A stretch of 64,000 bases of DNA from Amblyomma americanum (Eukaryota; Arthropoda; Arachnida; Ixodida; Ixodidae). The notes beneath the pieces are model-generated. The model had not been told where the DNA came from. It was given only the letters and a program-made list of their open reading frames with translations, and searched no databases. Both the position numbers and the translations under genes were made by a program. The stretch's first letter is position 1. Every line of letters begins with the position of its first letter. The stretch spans positions 45,200,772-45,264,771 of the forward strand of contig NC_135500.1 in assembly GCF_052857255.1 (NCBI RefSeq), read 5' to 3'. Below, one piece after another: positions 11,361 through 24,221 of this stretch.

Positions 11361-14300
11361 AAAACAGCTTGTATCGTTGTAATAAGCACGAATAAACGCT
11401 TTTCGCGAAGTTATGAGAGAAAAAGTTTTGACGCTTATCACACGGACACTTGTAAATCCGATGTGCTCAGATCTAGCTCGTTTTGGTCGAAAACAGCTTG
11501 TTTCGTTGTATTAAGCACGAATACATGCTTTTCGCGAACTTATGAGCGAAAAAGTATTGACGCGTATCACACGGACACTTGTAAAACCGATGTTTTTGGA
11601 TCAAGCCCGTTTTGGTCTAAAACAGCTCTTTTCGTTGTATGAAGCACGAATACAAGCTTTTCGCGCAGTTATAAGAGAAAACCTTTGACGCGTATTACAC
11701 GGGCACTTGTAAAACCGATGTGTTCAGATCTAGCTTGTTTTGGTATAAAACAGCTTGTTTCTTTGTATTAGGCACGAATACATGCTTTTCGCGCAGGTAT
11801 GAAAGAAAACGTTTTGACGCCTATCACACAGACACTTGCAAAACCGATGTTTTGATCTAGCTCCTTTCGGTATAAAACATCTTGTCTCGTTTTAAGCAAG
11901 AATACATGCTTTTCGCGAAGTTATGAGAGAAAAAATTTTGACGCGTATCACGCGGACACTTGTAAAACCGATGTGTTCATATCTAGCTCGTTTTGGTCTA
12001 AAACAGCTTGTTTCGTTGTATTAAGCACGAATACATGCTTTTCGCGAACTTATGAGAGAAAACGTTTTGACGCGTATCACCCGGACACTTGTAAAACCGA
12101 TGTGTTCAGATCTAGCTAGTTTTGGTATAAAACAGCTTGTTTCTTTGTATTAGCCACGAATACATGCTTTTCGCGCAGGTATGAAAGAAAAAGTTTTGAG
12201 GCCTATCACACGGGCACTTGCAAAACCGATGTTTAGAATTCCGTTTCGGTCTAAAACAGCTTGTCTCGTTTTAAACAAGAATACATGCTTTTCACGAAGG
12301 TATGAGAGAAAAAGTTTTGACGCGTATCACAAGGACACTTGCAAAACCGATGTGTTTAGATTTAGCTCGTTTCGGTCTAAAACAGCTTATTTCGTTGTTT
12401 TAAGCACGAATACACGCTTTTCGCGAAGTTATGAGAAAAAGATTTTACGCGTATCACACGGACACTTGTAAAACCGATGTGGTCAGATCTAGCTCGTTTT
12501 GGTCTAAAACAGCTAGTTTCGTTGTATTAAGCACGAATACATGCTTTTCGCGAACTTATGAGAGAAAAAGTTTTGACGCGTATCACACAGACACTTCTAA
12601 AACCAATGTGTTCAAAATTAGCTCGTTTCGGTCTAAAACCGCTTGTTTCGTTGCTTTAAGAACGATTACATGCTTTTCGCGCAGTTATGAGAGAAAAAGT
12701 TTTGACGCCTATCACACGGACACTTGTAAAACCGATGTGTTCAAATATAACTCGTCTCGGTCTAAAACAGCTTCTTTCGTTGTATTAGGCACGAATACAT
12801 GTTTTCGCGCAGTTATAAGAGAAAAAGTTTTGACACTTGTAAAACCGATCTGTTCAGATTTAGCTCGTCTCGGTCTAAAACAGCTTGTCTCGTCGTATTA
12901 AGCACGAATACATGCTTTTCGCGCAGTTCATAACTTCAGAAACAGTTTTCACGCGTATCACACGGACACTTGTAAAATCGAGGTGTTCAGATCTTGCTCG
13001 TTTTGGTCTAAAACAGCTTGTATCGTTGTAATAAGCACGAATAAACGCTTTTCGCGAAGTTATGAGAGAAAAAGTTTTGACGCTTATCACACGGACACTT
13101 GTAAATCCGATGTGCTCAGATCTAGCTCGTTTTGGTCGAAAACAGCTTGTTTCGTTGTATTAAGCACGAATACATGCTTTTCGCGAACTTATGAGCGAAA
13201 AAGTATTGACGCGTATCACACGGACACTTGTAAAACCGATGTTTTTGGATCAAGCCCGTTTTGGTCTAAAACAGCTCTTTTCGTTGTATGAAGCACGAAT
13301 ACAAGCTTTTCGCGCAGTTATAAGAGAAAACCTTTGACGCGTATTACACGGGCACTTGTAAAACCGATGTGTTCAGATCTAGCTTGTTTTGGTATAAAAC
13401 AGCTTGTTTCTTTGTATTAGGCACGAATACATGCTTTTCGCGCAGGTATGAAAGAAAACGTTTTGACGCCTATCACACAGACACTTGCAAAACCGATGTT
13501 TTGATCTAGCTCCTTTCGGTATAAAACATCTTGTCTCGTTTTAAGCAAGAATACATGCTTTTCGCGAAGTTATGAGAGAAAAAATTTTGACGCGTATCAC
13601 GCGGACACTTGTAAAACCGATGTGTTCATATCTAGCTCGTTTTGGTCTAAAACAGCTTGTTTCGTTGTATTAAGCACGAATACATGCTTTTCGCGAACTT
13701 ATGAGAGAAAACGTTTTGACGCGTATCACCCGGACACTTGTAAAACCGATGTGTTCAGATCTAGCTAGTTTTGGTATAAAACAGCTTGTTTCTTTGTATT
13801 AGCCACGAATACATGCTTTTCGCGCAGGTATGAAAGAAAAAGTTTTGAGGCCTATCACACGGGCACTTGCAAAACCGATGTTTAGAATTCCGTTTCGGTC
13901 TAAAACAGCTTGTCTCGTTTTAAACAAGAATACATGCTTTTCACGAAGGTATGAGAGAAAAAGTTTTGACGCGTATCACAAGGACACTTGCAAAACCGAT
14001 GTGTTTAGATTTAGCTCGTTTCGGTCTAAAACAGCTTATTTCGTTGTTTTAAGCACGAATACACGCTTTTCGCGAAGTTATGAGAAAAAGATTTTACGCG
14101 TATCACACGGACACTTGTAAAACCGATGTGGTCAGATCTAGCTCGTTTTGGTCTAAAACAGCTAGTTTCGTTGTATTAAGCACGAATACATGCTTTTCGC
14201 GAACTTATGAGAGAAAAAGTTTTGACGCGTATCACACAGACACTTCTAAAACCAATGTGTTCAAAATTAGCTCGTTTCGGTCTAAAACCGCTTGTTTCGT

Positions 14301-14669
14301 TGCTTTAAGAACGATTACATGCTTTTCGCGCAGTTATGAGAGAAAAAGTTTTGACGCCTATCACACGGACACTTGTAAAACCGATGTGTTCAAATATAAC
14401 TCGTCTCGGTCTAAAACAGCTTCTTTCGTTGTATTAGGCACGAATACATGTTTTCGCGCAGTTATAAGAGAAAAAGTTTTGACACTTGTAAAACCGATCT
14501 GTTCAGATTTAGCTCGTCTCGGTCTAAAACAGCTTGTCTCGTCGTATTAAGCACGAATACATGCTTTTCGCGCAGTTCATAACTTCAGAAACAGTTTTCA
14601 CGCGTATCACACGGACACTTGTAAAATCGAGGTGTTCAGATCTTGCTCGTTTTGGTCTAAAACAGCTTG
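11256..14669 (+). repeat. Tandem duplication, 2 x 1,649 bp (13 monomers each)
   Basis: Copies about 11,256-12,904 and 12,905-14,553, with some further overlap to about 14,669. Markers exactly 1,649 bp apart are the EcoRI-site monomers (12,236 and 13,885) and the monomer reading GTATCGTTGTAATAAGC followed by CGAATAAACGC (about 11,372 and 13,021). The repeat ends where the next unit reads GTTTCGTTGTATTAGGC. Confidence 0.85.
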
Positions 14670-15599
14670 TTTCGTTGTATTAGGCACGAATACACGCTTT
14701 TCGCGAAGTTATGAGAGAAAAAGTTTTGACGCTTATCACACCGACACTTGTAAAACCGATGTGTTCACATCTAGATCGTTTTGTCTAAAACAGCTTGCTT
14801 CGTTGTATTAAGCACGAATACATGCTTTTTGCGCAGTTATAAGAGAAAAAGTTTTGACGCGTATCACAGGGACACTTGTAAAACCGGTGTTCAGATTTAG
14901 CTCGTTTCGGTCTAAAACAGCCTGTCTCGTTGTATTAAGCACGAATACATGCTTTTCGCGCAGTTATTAGGGAAAACATTTTCACGCGTATCACACGGAC
15001 ACTTGTAAAATCGATGTGTTCAGATCTAGCTCGTTTTGGTCAAAACAGCTTGTTTCGTTGTATTAGGCACGAATACTTGCTTTTCGCGCAGTTATGAGAG
15101 AAAACGTTTGACGCGTATCACACGGGCACTTGTAAAACCGATGTGTTCAGATCTAGCTTGTTTTGGTATAAAACAGCTTGTTTCTTTGTATTAGGCACGA
15201 ATACATGCTTTTCGCGCAGGTATGAAAGAAAACGTTTTGACGCCTATCACACAGACACTTGCAAAACCGATGTTTAGATCTAGCTCCTTTCGGTATAAAA
15301 CAGCTTGTCTCGTTTTAAGCAAGAATACATGCTTTTCGCGAAGTTATGAGAGAAAAAATTTTGACGCGTATCACACGGACACTTGTAAAACCGATGTGGT
15401 CAGATCTAGCTCGTTTTGGTATAAAACAGCTTGTTTCTTTGTATTAGCCACGAATACATGCTTTTCGCGCAGGTATGAAAGAAAAAGTTTTGACGCCTAT
15501 CACACGGACACTTGCAAAACCGATGTTTAGATCTAGCTCGTTTCGGTATAAAACAGCTTGTCTCGTTTTAAGCAAGAATACATGCTTTTCGCGAAGTTT

Positions 15600-15609
15600 A
15601 AAAAAAAAA
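15600..15609 (+). repeat. A10 homopolymer tract in a degenerate monomer
   Basis: The usual GAAGTTATGAGAG is replaced by GAAGTTT followed by ten A and then GTTTGACG. First of four such tracts; it sits in the first 3.17-kb subunit of the first 6,338-bp unit. Confidence 0.9.
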
Positions 15610-18600
15610 GTTTGACGCGTATCACGCGGACACTTGTAAAACCGATGTGTTCATATCTAGCTCGTTTTGGTCTAAAACAGCTTGTTTCGTTGTATTAAGC
15701 ACGAATACATGCTTTTCGCGAACTTATGAGAGAAAAAGTTATGACGCGTATCACCCGGACACTTGTAAAACCGATGTGTTCAGATCTAGCTCGTTTTGGT
15801 ATAAAACAGCTTGTTTCTTTGTATTAGCCACGAATACATGCTTTTCGCGCAGGTATGAAAGAAAAAGTTTTGACGCCTATCACACGGACACTTGCAAAAC
15901 CGATGTTTAGATCTAGCTCGTTTCGGTATAAAACAGCTTGTCTCGTTTTAAGCAAGAATACATGCTTTTCGCGAAGTTATGAGAGAAAAAATTTTGACGC
16001 GTATCACGCGGACACTTGTAAAACCGATGTGTTCATATCTAGCTCGTTTTGGTCTAAAACAGCTTGTTTCGTTGTATTAAGCACGAATACATGCTTTTCG
16101 CGCAGTTATGAGAGAAAAAGTTTTTTCGCGTATCACACGGACACTTGTAAAACCAATGTGTTCAGATTTAGCTCGATTCTGTCTAAAACAGCTTGTTTCG
16201 TTGCATTAATCACGAATACATGCTTTTCGCGCAGGTATGAAAGAAAAAGTTTTGAGGCCTATCACACGGGCACTTGCAAAACCGATGTTTAGAATTCCGT
16301 TTCGGTCTAAAACAGCTTGTCTCGTTTTAAGCAAGAATACATGCTTTTCGCGAAGTTATGAGAGAAAAAGTTTTGACGCGTATCACAAGGACACTTGCAA
16401 AACCGATGTGTTTAGATTTACCTCGTTTCGGTCTAAAACAGCTTATTTCGTTGTATGAAGCACGAATACAAGCTTTTCGCGCAGTTATAAGAGAAAACCT
16501 TTGACGCGTATTACACGGGCACTTGTAAAACCGATGTGTTCAGATCTAGCTTGTTTTGGTATAAAACAGCTTGTTTCTTTGTATTAGGCACGAATACATG
16601 CTTTTCGCGCAGGTATGAAAGAAAACGTTTTGACGCCTATCACACAGACACTTGCAAAACCGATGTTTTGATCTAGCTCCTTTCGGTATAAAACATCTTG
16701 TCTCGTTTTAAGCAAGAATACATGCTTTTCGCGAAGTTATGAGAGAAAAAATTTTGACGCGTATCACGCGGACACTTGTAAAACCGATGTGTTCATATCT
16801 AGCTCGTTTTGGTCTAAAACAGCTTGTTTCGTTGTATTAAGCACGAATACATGCTTTTCGCGAACTTATGAGAGAAAACGTTTTGACGCGTATCACCCGG
16901 ACACTTGTAAAACCGATGTGTTCAGATCTAGCTCGTTTTGGTATAAAACAGCTTGTTTCTTTGTATTAGCCACGAATACATGCTTTTCGCGCAGGTATGA
17001 AAGAAAAAGTTTTGAGGCCTATCACACGGGCACTTGCAAAACCGATGTTTAGAATTCCGTTTCGGTCTAAAACAGCTTGTCTCGTTTTAAACAAGAATAC
17101 ATGCTTTTCACGAAGGTATGAGAGAAAAAGTTTTGACGCGTATCACAAGGACACTTGCAAAACCGATGTGTTTAGATTTAGCTCGTTTCGGTCTAAAACA
17201 GCTTATTTCGTTGTTTTAAGCACGAATACACGCTTTTCGCGAAGTTATGAGAAAAAGATTTTACGCGTATCACACGGACACTTGTAAAACCGATGTGGTC
17301 AGATCTAGCTCGTTTTGGTCTAAAACAGCTAGTTTCGTTGTATTAAGCACGAATACATGCTTTTCGCGAACTTATGAGAGAAAAAGTTTTGACGCGTATC
17401 ACACAGACACTTCTAAAACCAATGTGTTCAAAATTAGCTCGTTTCGGTCTAAAACCGCTTGTTTCGTTGCTTTAAGAACGATTACATGCTTTTCGCGCAG
17501 TTATGAGAGAAAAAGTTTTGACGCCTATCACACGGACACTTGTAAAACCGATGTGTTCAAATATAACTCGTCTCGGTCTAAAACAGCTTCTTTCGTTGTA
17601 TTAGGCACGAATACATGTTTTCGCGCAGTTATAAGAGAAAAAGTTTTGACACTTGTAAAACCGATCTGTTCAGATTTAGCTCGTCTCGGTCTAAAACAGC
17701 TTGTCTCGTCGTATTAAGCACGAATACATGCTTTTCGCGCAGTTCATAACTTCAGAAACAGTTTTCACGCGTATCACACGGACACTTGTAAAATCGAGGT
17801 GTTCAGATCTTGCTCGTTTTGGTCTAAAACAGCTTGTTTCGTTGTATTAGGCACGAATACACGCTTTTCGCGAAGTTATGAGAGAAAAAGTTTTGACGCT
17901 TATCACACCGACACTTGTAAAACCGATGTGTTCACATCTAGATCGTTTTGTCTAAAACAGCTTGCTTCGTTGTATTAAGCACGAATACATGCTTTTTGCG
18001 CAGTTATAAGAGAAAAAGTTTTGACGCGTATCACAGGGACACTTGTAAAACCGGTGTTCAGATTTAGCTCGTTTCGGTCTAAAACAGCCTGTCTCGTTGT
18101 ATTAAGCACGAATACATGCTTTTCGCGCAGTTATTAGGGAAAACATTTTCACGCGTATCACACGGACACTTGTAAAATCGATGTGTTCAGATCTAGCTCG
18201 TTTTGGTCAAAACAGCTTGTTTCGTTGTATTAGGCACGAATACTTGCTTTTCGCGCAGTTATGAGAGAAAACGTTTGACGCGTATCACACGGGCACTTGT
18301 AAAACCGATGTGTTCAGATCTAGCTTGTTTTGGTATAAAACAGCTTGTTTCTTTGTATTAGGCACGAATACATGCTTTTCGCGCAGGTATGAAAGAAAAC
18401 GTTTTGACGCCTATCACACAGACACTTGCAAAACCGATGTTTAGATCTAGCTCCTTTCGGTATAAAACAGCTTGTCTCGTTTTAAGCAAGAATACATGCT
18501 TTTCGCGAAGTTATGAGAGAAAAAATTTTGACGCGTATCACACGGACACTTGTAAAACCGATGTGGTCAGATCTAGCTCGTTTTGGTATAAAACAGCTTG

Positions 18601-18766
18601 TTTCTTTGTATTAGCCACGAATACATGCTTTTCGCGCAGGTATGAAAGAAAAAGTTTTGACGCCTATCACACGGACACTTGCAAAACCGATGTTTAGATC
18701 TAGCTCGTTTCGGTATAAAACAGCTTGTCTCGTTTTAAGCAAGAATACATGCTTTTCGCGAAGTTT

Positions 18767-18777
18767 AAAAAAAAAAA
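18767..18777 (+). repeat. A11 homopolymer tract
   Basis: Same degenerate monomer as at 15,600 but with eleven A. It lies in the second 3.17-kb subunit of the first 6,338-bp unit, and accounts for the change of spacing from 3,167 to 3,168 bp. Confidence 0.9.
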
Positions 18778-21700
18778 GTTTGACGCGTATCACGCGGACA
18801 CTTGTAAAACCGATGTGTTCATATCTAGCTCGTTTTGGTCTAAAACAGCTTGTTTCGTTGTATTAAGCACGAATACATGCTTTTCGCGAACTTATGAGAG
18901 AAAAAGTTATGACGCGTATCACCCGGACACTTGTAAAACCGATGTGTTCAGATCTAGCTCGTTTTGGTATAAAACAGCTTGTTTCTTTGTATTAGCCACG
19001 AATACATGCTTTTCGCGCAGGTATGAAAGAAAAAGTTTTGACGCCTATCACACGGACACTTGCAAAACCGATGTTTAGATCTAGCTCGTTTCGGTATAAA
19101 ACAGCTTGTCTCGTTTTAAGCAAGAATACATGCTTTTCGCGAAGTTATGAGAGAAAAAATTTTGACGCGTATCACGCGGACACTTGTAAAACCGATGTGT
19201 TCATATCTAGCTCGTTTTGGTCTAAAACAGCTTGTTTCGTTGTATTAAGCACGAATACATGCTTTTCGCGCAGTTATGAGAGAAAAAGTTTTTTCGCGTA
19301 TCACACGGACACTTGTAAAACCAATGTGTTCAGATTTAGCTCGATTCTGTCTAAAACAGCTTGTTTCGTTGCATTAATCACGAATACATGCTTTTCGCGC
19401 AGGTATGAAAGAAAAAGTTTTGAGGCCTATCACACGGGCACTTGCAAAACCGATGTTTAGAATTCCGTTTCGGTCTAAAACAGCTTGTCTCGTTTTAAGC
19501 AAGAATACATGCTTTTCGCGAAGTTATGAGAGAAAAAGTTTTGACGCGTATCACAAGGACACTTGCAAAACCGATGTGTTTAGATTTACCTCGTTTCGGT
19601 CTAAAACAGCTTATTTCGTTGTTTTAAGCACGAATACACGCTTTTCGCGAAGTTATGAGAGAAAAAGATTTGACGCGTATCACACGGACACTTGTAAAAC
19701 CGATGTGGTCGGATCTAGCTCGTTTTGGTCTAAAACAGCTAGTTTCATTGTATTAAGCACGAATACATGCTTTTCGCGAACTTATGAGAGAAAAAGTTTT
19801 GACGCGTATCACACAGACACTTCTAAAACCAATGTGTTCAAAATTAGCTCGTTTCGGTCTAAAACAGCTTGTTTCGTTGCTTTAAGAACGATTACATGCT
19901 TTTCGCGCAGTTATGAGAGAAAAAGTTTTGACGCCTATCACACGGACACTTGTAAAACCGATGTGTTCAAATATAACTCGTCTCGGTCTAAAACAGCTTG
20001 TTTCGTTGTATTAAGCACGAATACATGTTTTTGCGCAGTTATAAGAGAAAAAGTTTTGACACTTGTAAAACCGATCTGTTCAGATTTAGCTCGTCTCGGT
20101 CTAAAACAGCTTGTCTCTTCGTATTAAGCACGAATACATGCTTTTCGCGCAGTTCATAACTTCAGAAACAGTTTTCACGCGTATCACACGGACACTTGTA
20201 AAATCGAGGTGTTCAGATCTTGCTCGTTTTGGTCTAAAACAGCTTGTTTCGTTGTATTAAGCACGAATACACGCTTTTCGCGAAGTTATGAGAGAAAAAG
20301 TTTTGACGCTTATCACACGGACACTTGTAAAACCGATGTTTTCAGATCTAGATCGTTTTGTCTAAAACAGCTTGCTTCGTTGTATTAAGCACGAATACAT
20401 GCTTTTTGCGCAATTATAAGAGAAAAAGTTTTGACGCGTATCACAGGGACACTTGTAAAACCGGTGTGGTCAGATCTAGCTCGTTTTGGTCTAAAACAGC
20501 TAGTTTCGTTGTATTAAGCACGAATACATGCTTTTCGCGAACTTATGAGAGAAAAAGTTTTGACGCGTATCACACAGACACTTCTAAAACCAATGTGTTC
20601 AAAATTAGCTCGTTTCGGTCTAAAACCGCTTGTTTCGTTGCTTTAAGAACGATTACATGCTTTTCGCGCAGTTATGAGAGAAAAAGTTTTGACGCCTATC
20701 ACACGGACACTTGTAAAACCGATGTGTTCAAATATAACTCGTCTCGGTCTAAAACAGCTTCTTTCGTTGTATTAGGCACGAATACATGTTTTCGCGCAGT
20801 TATAAGAGAAAAAGTTTTGACACTTGTAAAACCGATCTGTTCAGATTTAGCTCGTCTCGGTCTAAAACAGCTTGTCTCGTCGTATTAAGCACGAATACAT
20901 GCTTTTCGCGCAGTTCATAACTTCAGAAACAGTTTTCACGCGTATCACACGGACACTTGTAAAATCGAGGTGTTCAGATCTTGCTCGTTTTGGTCTAAAA
21001 CAGCTTGTTTCGTTGTATTAGGCACGAATACACGCTTTTCGCGAAGTTATGAGAGAAAAAGTTTTGACGCTTATCACACCGACACTTGTAAAACCGATGT
21101 GTTCACATCTAGATCGTTTTGTCTAAAACAGCTTGCTTCGTTGTATTAAGCACGAATACATGCTTTTTGCGCAGTTATAAGAGAAAAAGTTTTGACGCGT
21201 ATCACAGGGACACTTGTAAAACCGGTGTTCAGATTTAGCTCGTTTCGGTCTAAAACAGCCTGTCTCGTTGTATTAAGCACGAATACATGCTTTTCGCGCA
21301 GTTATTAGGGAAAACATTTTCACGCGTATCACACGGACACTTGTAAAATCGATGTGTTCAGATCTAGCTCGTTTTGGTCAAAACAGCTTGTTTCGTTGTA
21401 TTAGGCACGAATACTTGCTTTTCGCGCAGTTATGAGAGAAAACGTTTGACGCGTATCACACGGGCACTTGTAAAACCGATGTGTTCAGATCTAGCTTGTT
21501 TTGGTATAAAACAGCTTGTTTCTTTGTATTAGGCACGAATACATGCTTTTCGCGCAGGTATGAAAGAAAACGTTTTGACGCCTATCACACAGACACTTGC
21601 AAAACCGATGTTTAGATCTAGCTCCTTTCGGTATAAAACAGCTTGTCTCGTTTTAAGCAAGAATACATGCTTTTCGCGAAGTTATGAGAGAAAAAATTTT

Positions 21701-21937
21701 GACGCGTATCACACGGACACTTGTAAAACCGATGTGGTCAGATCTAGCTCGTTTTGGTATAAAACAGCTTGTTTCTTTGTATTAGCCACGAATACATGCT
21801 TTTCGCGCAGGTATGAAAGAAAAAGTTTTGACGCCTATCACACGGACACTTGCAAAACCGATGTTTAGATCTAGCTCGTTTCGGTATAAAACAGCTTGTC
21901 TCGTTTTAAGCAAGAATACATGCTTTTCGCGAAGTTT

Positions 21938-21947
21938 AAAAAAAAAA
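21938..21947 (+). repeat. A10 homopolymer tract
   Basis: Ten A, exactly 6,338 bp after the first tract and of the same length, as expected for a copied allele. Confidence 0.9.
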
Positions 21948-24221
21948 GTTTGACGCGTATCACGCGGACACTTGTAAAACCGATGTGTTCATATCTAGCT
22001 CGTTTTGGTCTAAAACAGCTTGTTTCGTTGTATTAAGCACGAATACATGCTTTTCGCGAACTTATGAGAGAAAAAGTTATGACGCGTATCACCCGGACAC
22101 TTGTAAAACCGATGTGTTCAGATCTAGCTCGTTTTGGTATAAAACAGCTTGTTTCTTTGTATTAGCCACGAATACATGCTTTTCGCGCAGGTATGAAAGA
22201 AAAAGTTTTGACGCCTATCACACGGACACTTGCAAAACCGATGTTTAGATCTAGCTCGTTTCGGTATAAAACAGCTTGTCTCGTTTTAAGCAAGAATACA
22301 TGCTTTTCGCGAAGTTATGAGAGAAAAAATTTTGACGCGTATCACGCGGACACTTGTAAAACCGATGTGTTCATATCTAGCTCGTTTTGGTCTAAAACAG
22401 CTTGTTTCGTTGTATTAAGCACGAATACATGCTTTTCGCGCAGTTATGAGAGAAAAAGTTTTTTCGCGTATCACACGGACACTTGTAAAACCAATGTGTT
22501 CAGATTTAGCTCGATTCTGTCTAAAACAGCTTGTTTCGTTGCATTAATCACGAATACATGCTTTTCGCGCAGGTATGAAAGAAAAAGTTTTGAGGCCTAT
22601 CACACGGGCACTTGCAAAACCGATGTTTAGAATTCCGTTTCGGTCTAAAACAGCTTGTCTCGTTTTAAGCAAGAATACATGCTTTTCGCGAAGTTATGAG
22701 AGAAAAAGTTTTGACGCGTATCACAAGGACACTTGCAAAACCGATGTGTTTAGATTTACCTCGTTTCGGTCTAAAACAGCTTATTTCGTTGTATGAAGCA
22801 CGAATACAAGCTTTTCGCGCAGTTATAAGAGAAAACCTTTGACGCGTATTACACGGGCACTTGTAAAACCGATGTGTTCAGATCTAGCTTGTTTTGGTAT
22901 AAAACAGCTTGTTTCTTTGTATTAGGCACGAATACATGCTTTTCGCGCAGGTATGAAAGAAAACGTTTTGACGCCTATCACACAGACACTTGCAAAACCG
23001 ATGTTTTGATCTAGCTCCTTTCGGTATAAAACATCTTGTCTCGTTTTAAGCAAGAATACATGCTTTTCGCGAAGTTATGAGAGAAAAAATTTTGACGCGT
23101 ATCACGCGGACACTTGTAAAACCGATGTGTTCATATCTAGCTCGTTTTGGTCTAAAACAGCTTGTTTCGTTGTATTAAGCACGAATACATGCTTTTCGCG
23201 AACTTATGAGAGAAAACGTTTTGACGCGTATCACCCGGACACTTGTAAAACCGATGTGTTCAGATCTAGCTCGTTTTGGTATAAAACAGCTTGTTTCTTT
23301 GTATTAGCCACGAATACATGCTTTTCGCGCAGGTATGAAAGAAAAAGTTTTGAGGCCTATCACACGGGCACTTGCAAAACCGATGTTTAGAATTCCGTTT
23401 CGGTCTAAAACAGCTTGTCTCGTTTTAAACAAGAATACATGCTTTTCACGAAGGTATGAGAGAAAAAGTTTTGACGCGTATCACAAGGACACTTGCAAAA
23501 CCGATGTGTTTAGATTTAGCTCGTTTCGGTCTAAAACAGCTTATTTCGTTGTTTTAAGCACGAATACACGCTTTTCGCGAAGTTATGAGAAAAAGATTTT
23601 ACGCGTATCACACGGACACTTGTAAAACCGATGTGGTCAGATCTAGCTCGTTTTGGTCTAAAACAGCTAGTTTCGTTGTATTAAGCACGAATACATGCTT
23701 TTCGCGAACTTATGAGAGAAAAAGTTTTGACGCGTATCACACAGACACTTCTAAAACCAATGTGTTCAAAATTAGCTCGTTTCGGTCTAAAACCGCTTGT
23801 TTCGTTGCTTTAAGAACGATTACATGCTTTTCGCGCAGTTATGAGAGAAAAAGTTTTGACGCCTATCACACGGACACTTGTAAAACCGATGTGTTCAAAT
23901 ATAACTCGTCTCGGTCTAAAACAGCTTCTTTCGTTGTATTAGGCACGAATACATGTTTTCGCGCAGTTATAAGAGAAAAAGTTTTGACACTTGTAAAACC
24001 GATCTGTTCAGATTTAGCTCGTCTCGGTCTAAAACAGCTTGTCTCGTCGTATTAAGCACGAATACATGCTTTTCGCGCAGTTCATAACTTCAGAAACAGT
24101 TTTCACGCGTATCACACGGACACTTGTAAAATCGAGGTGTTCAGATCTTGCTCGTTTTGGTCTAAAACAGCTTGTTTCGTTGTATTAGGCACGAATACAC
24201 GCTTTTCGCGAAGTTATGAGA

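Larger units (their letters stand above)
13283..19617 (+). repeat. Tandem duplication, 2 x ~3,167 bp (25 monomers each)
   Basis: Copies about 13,283-16,449 and 16,450-19,617. EcoRI-site monomers at 13,885 and 17,052, and at 16,292 and 19,460, are separated by 3,167 and 3,168 bp. The one-base change comes from an A-tract of 10 in the first copy and 11 in the second. Both copies open with GTTGTATGAAGCACG; the second is followed by GTTGTTTTAAGCACG, which marks the end of the unit. Confidence 0.87.

Noticed and set aside
11390..11396. AATAAA polyadenylation signal
   Set aside because: It occurs at about 11,391, 13,040 and 27,365 as a single-base variant of CGAATACA inside copies of one monomer; there is no gene for it to serve.
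10722..11642. Open reading frames of 60-306 codons on both strands throughout the window, as candidate genes
   Set aside because: All translate the same 43-residue unit or its other frames, begin at whatever ATG the repeat offers, end at indels or repeat-encoded stops, and overlap each other in several frames. There is no unique protein, no consistent start context and no codon-use contrast.
15600..15609. A-tract as a retroposon poly(A) tail or insertion scar
   Set aside because: The tract replaces the ATGAGAGAAAAAATTTTG part of a monomer, with normal satellite on both sides, no target-site duplication and no inserted sequence.
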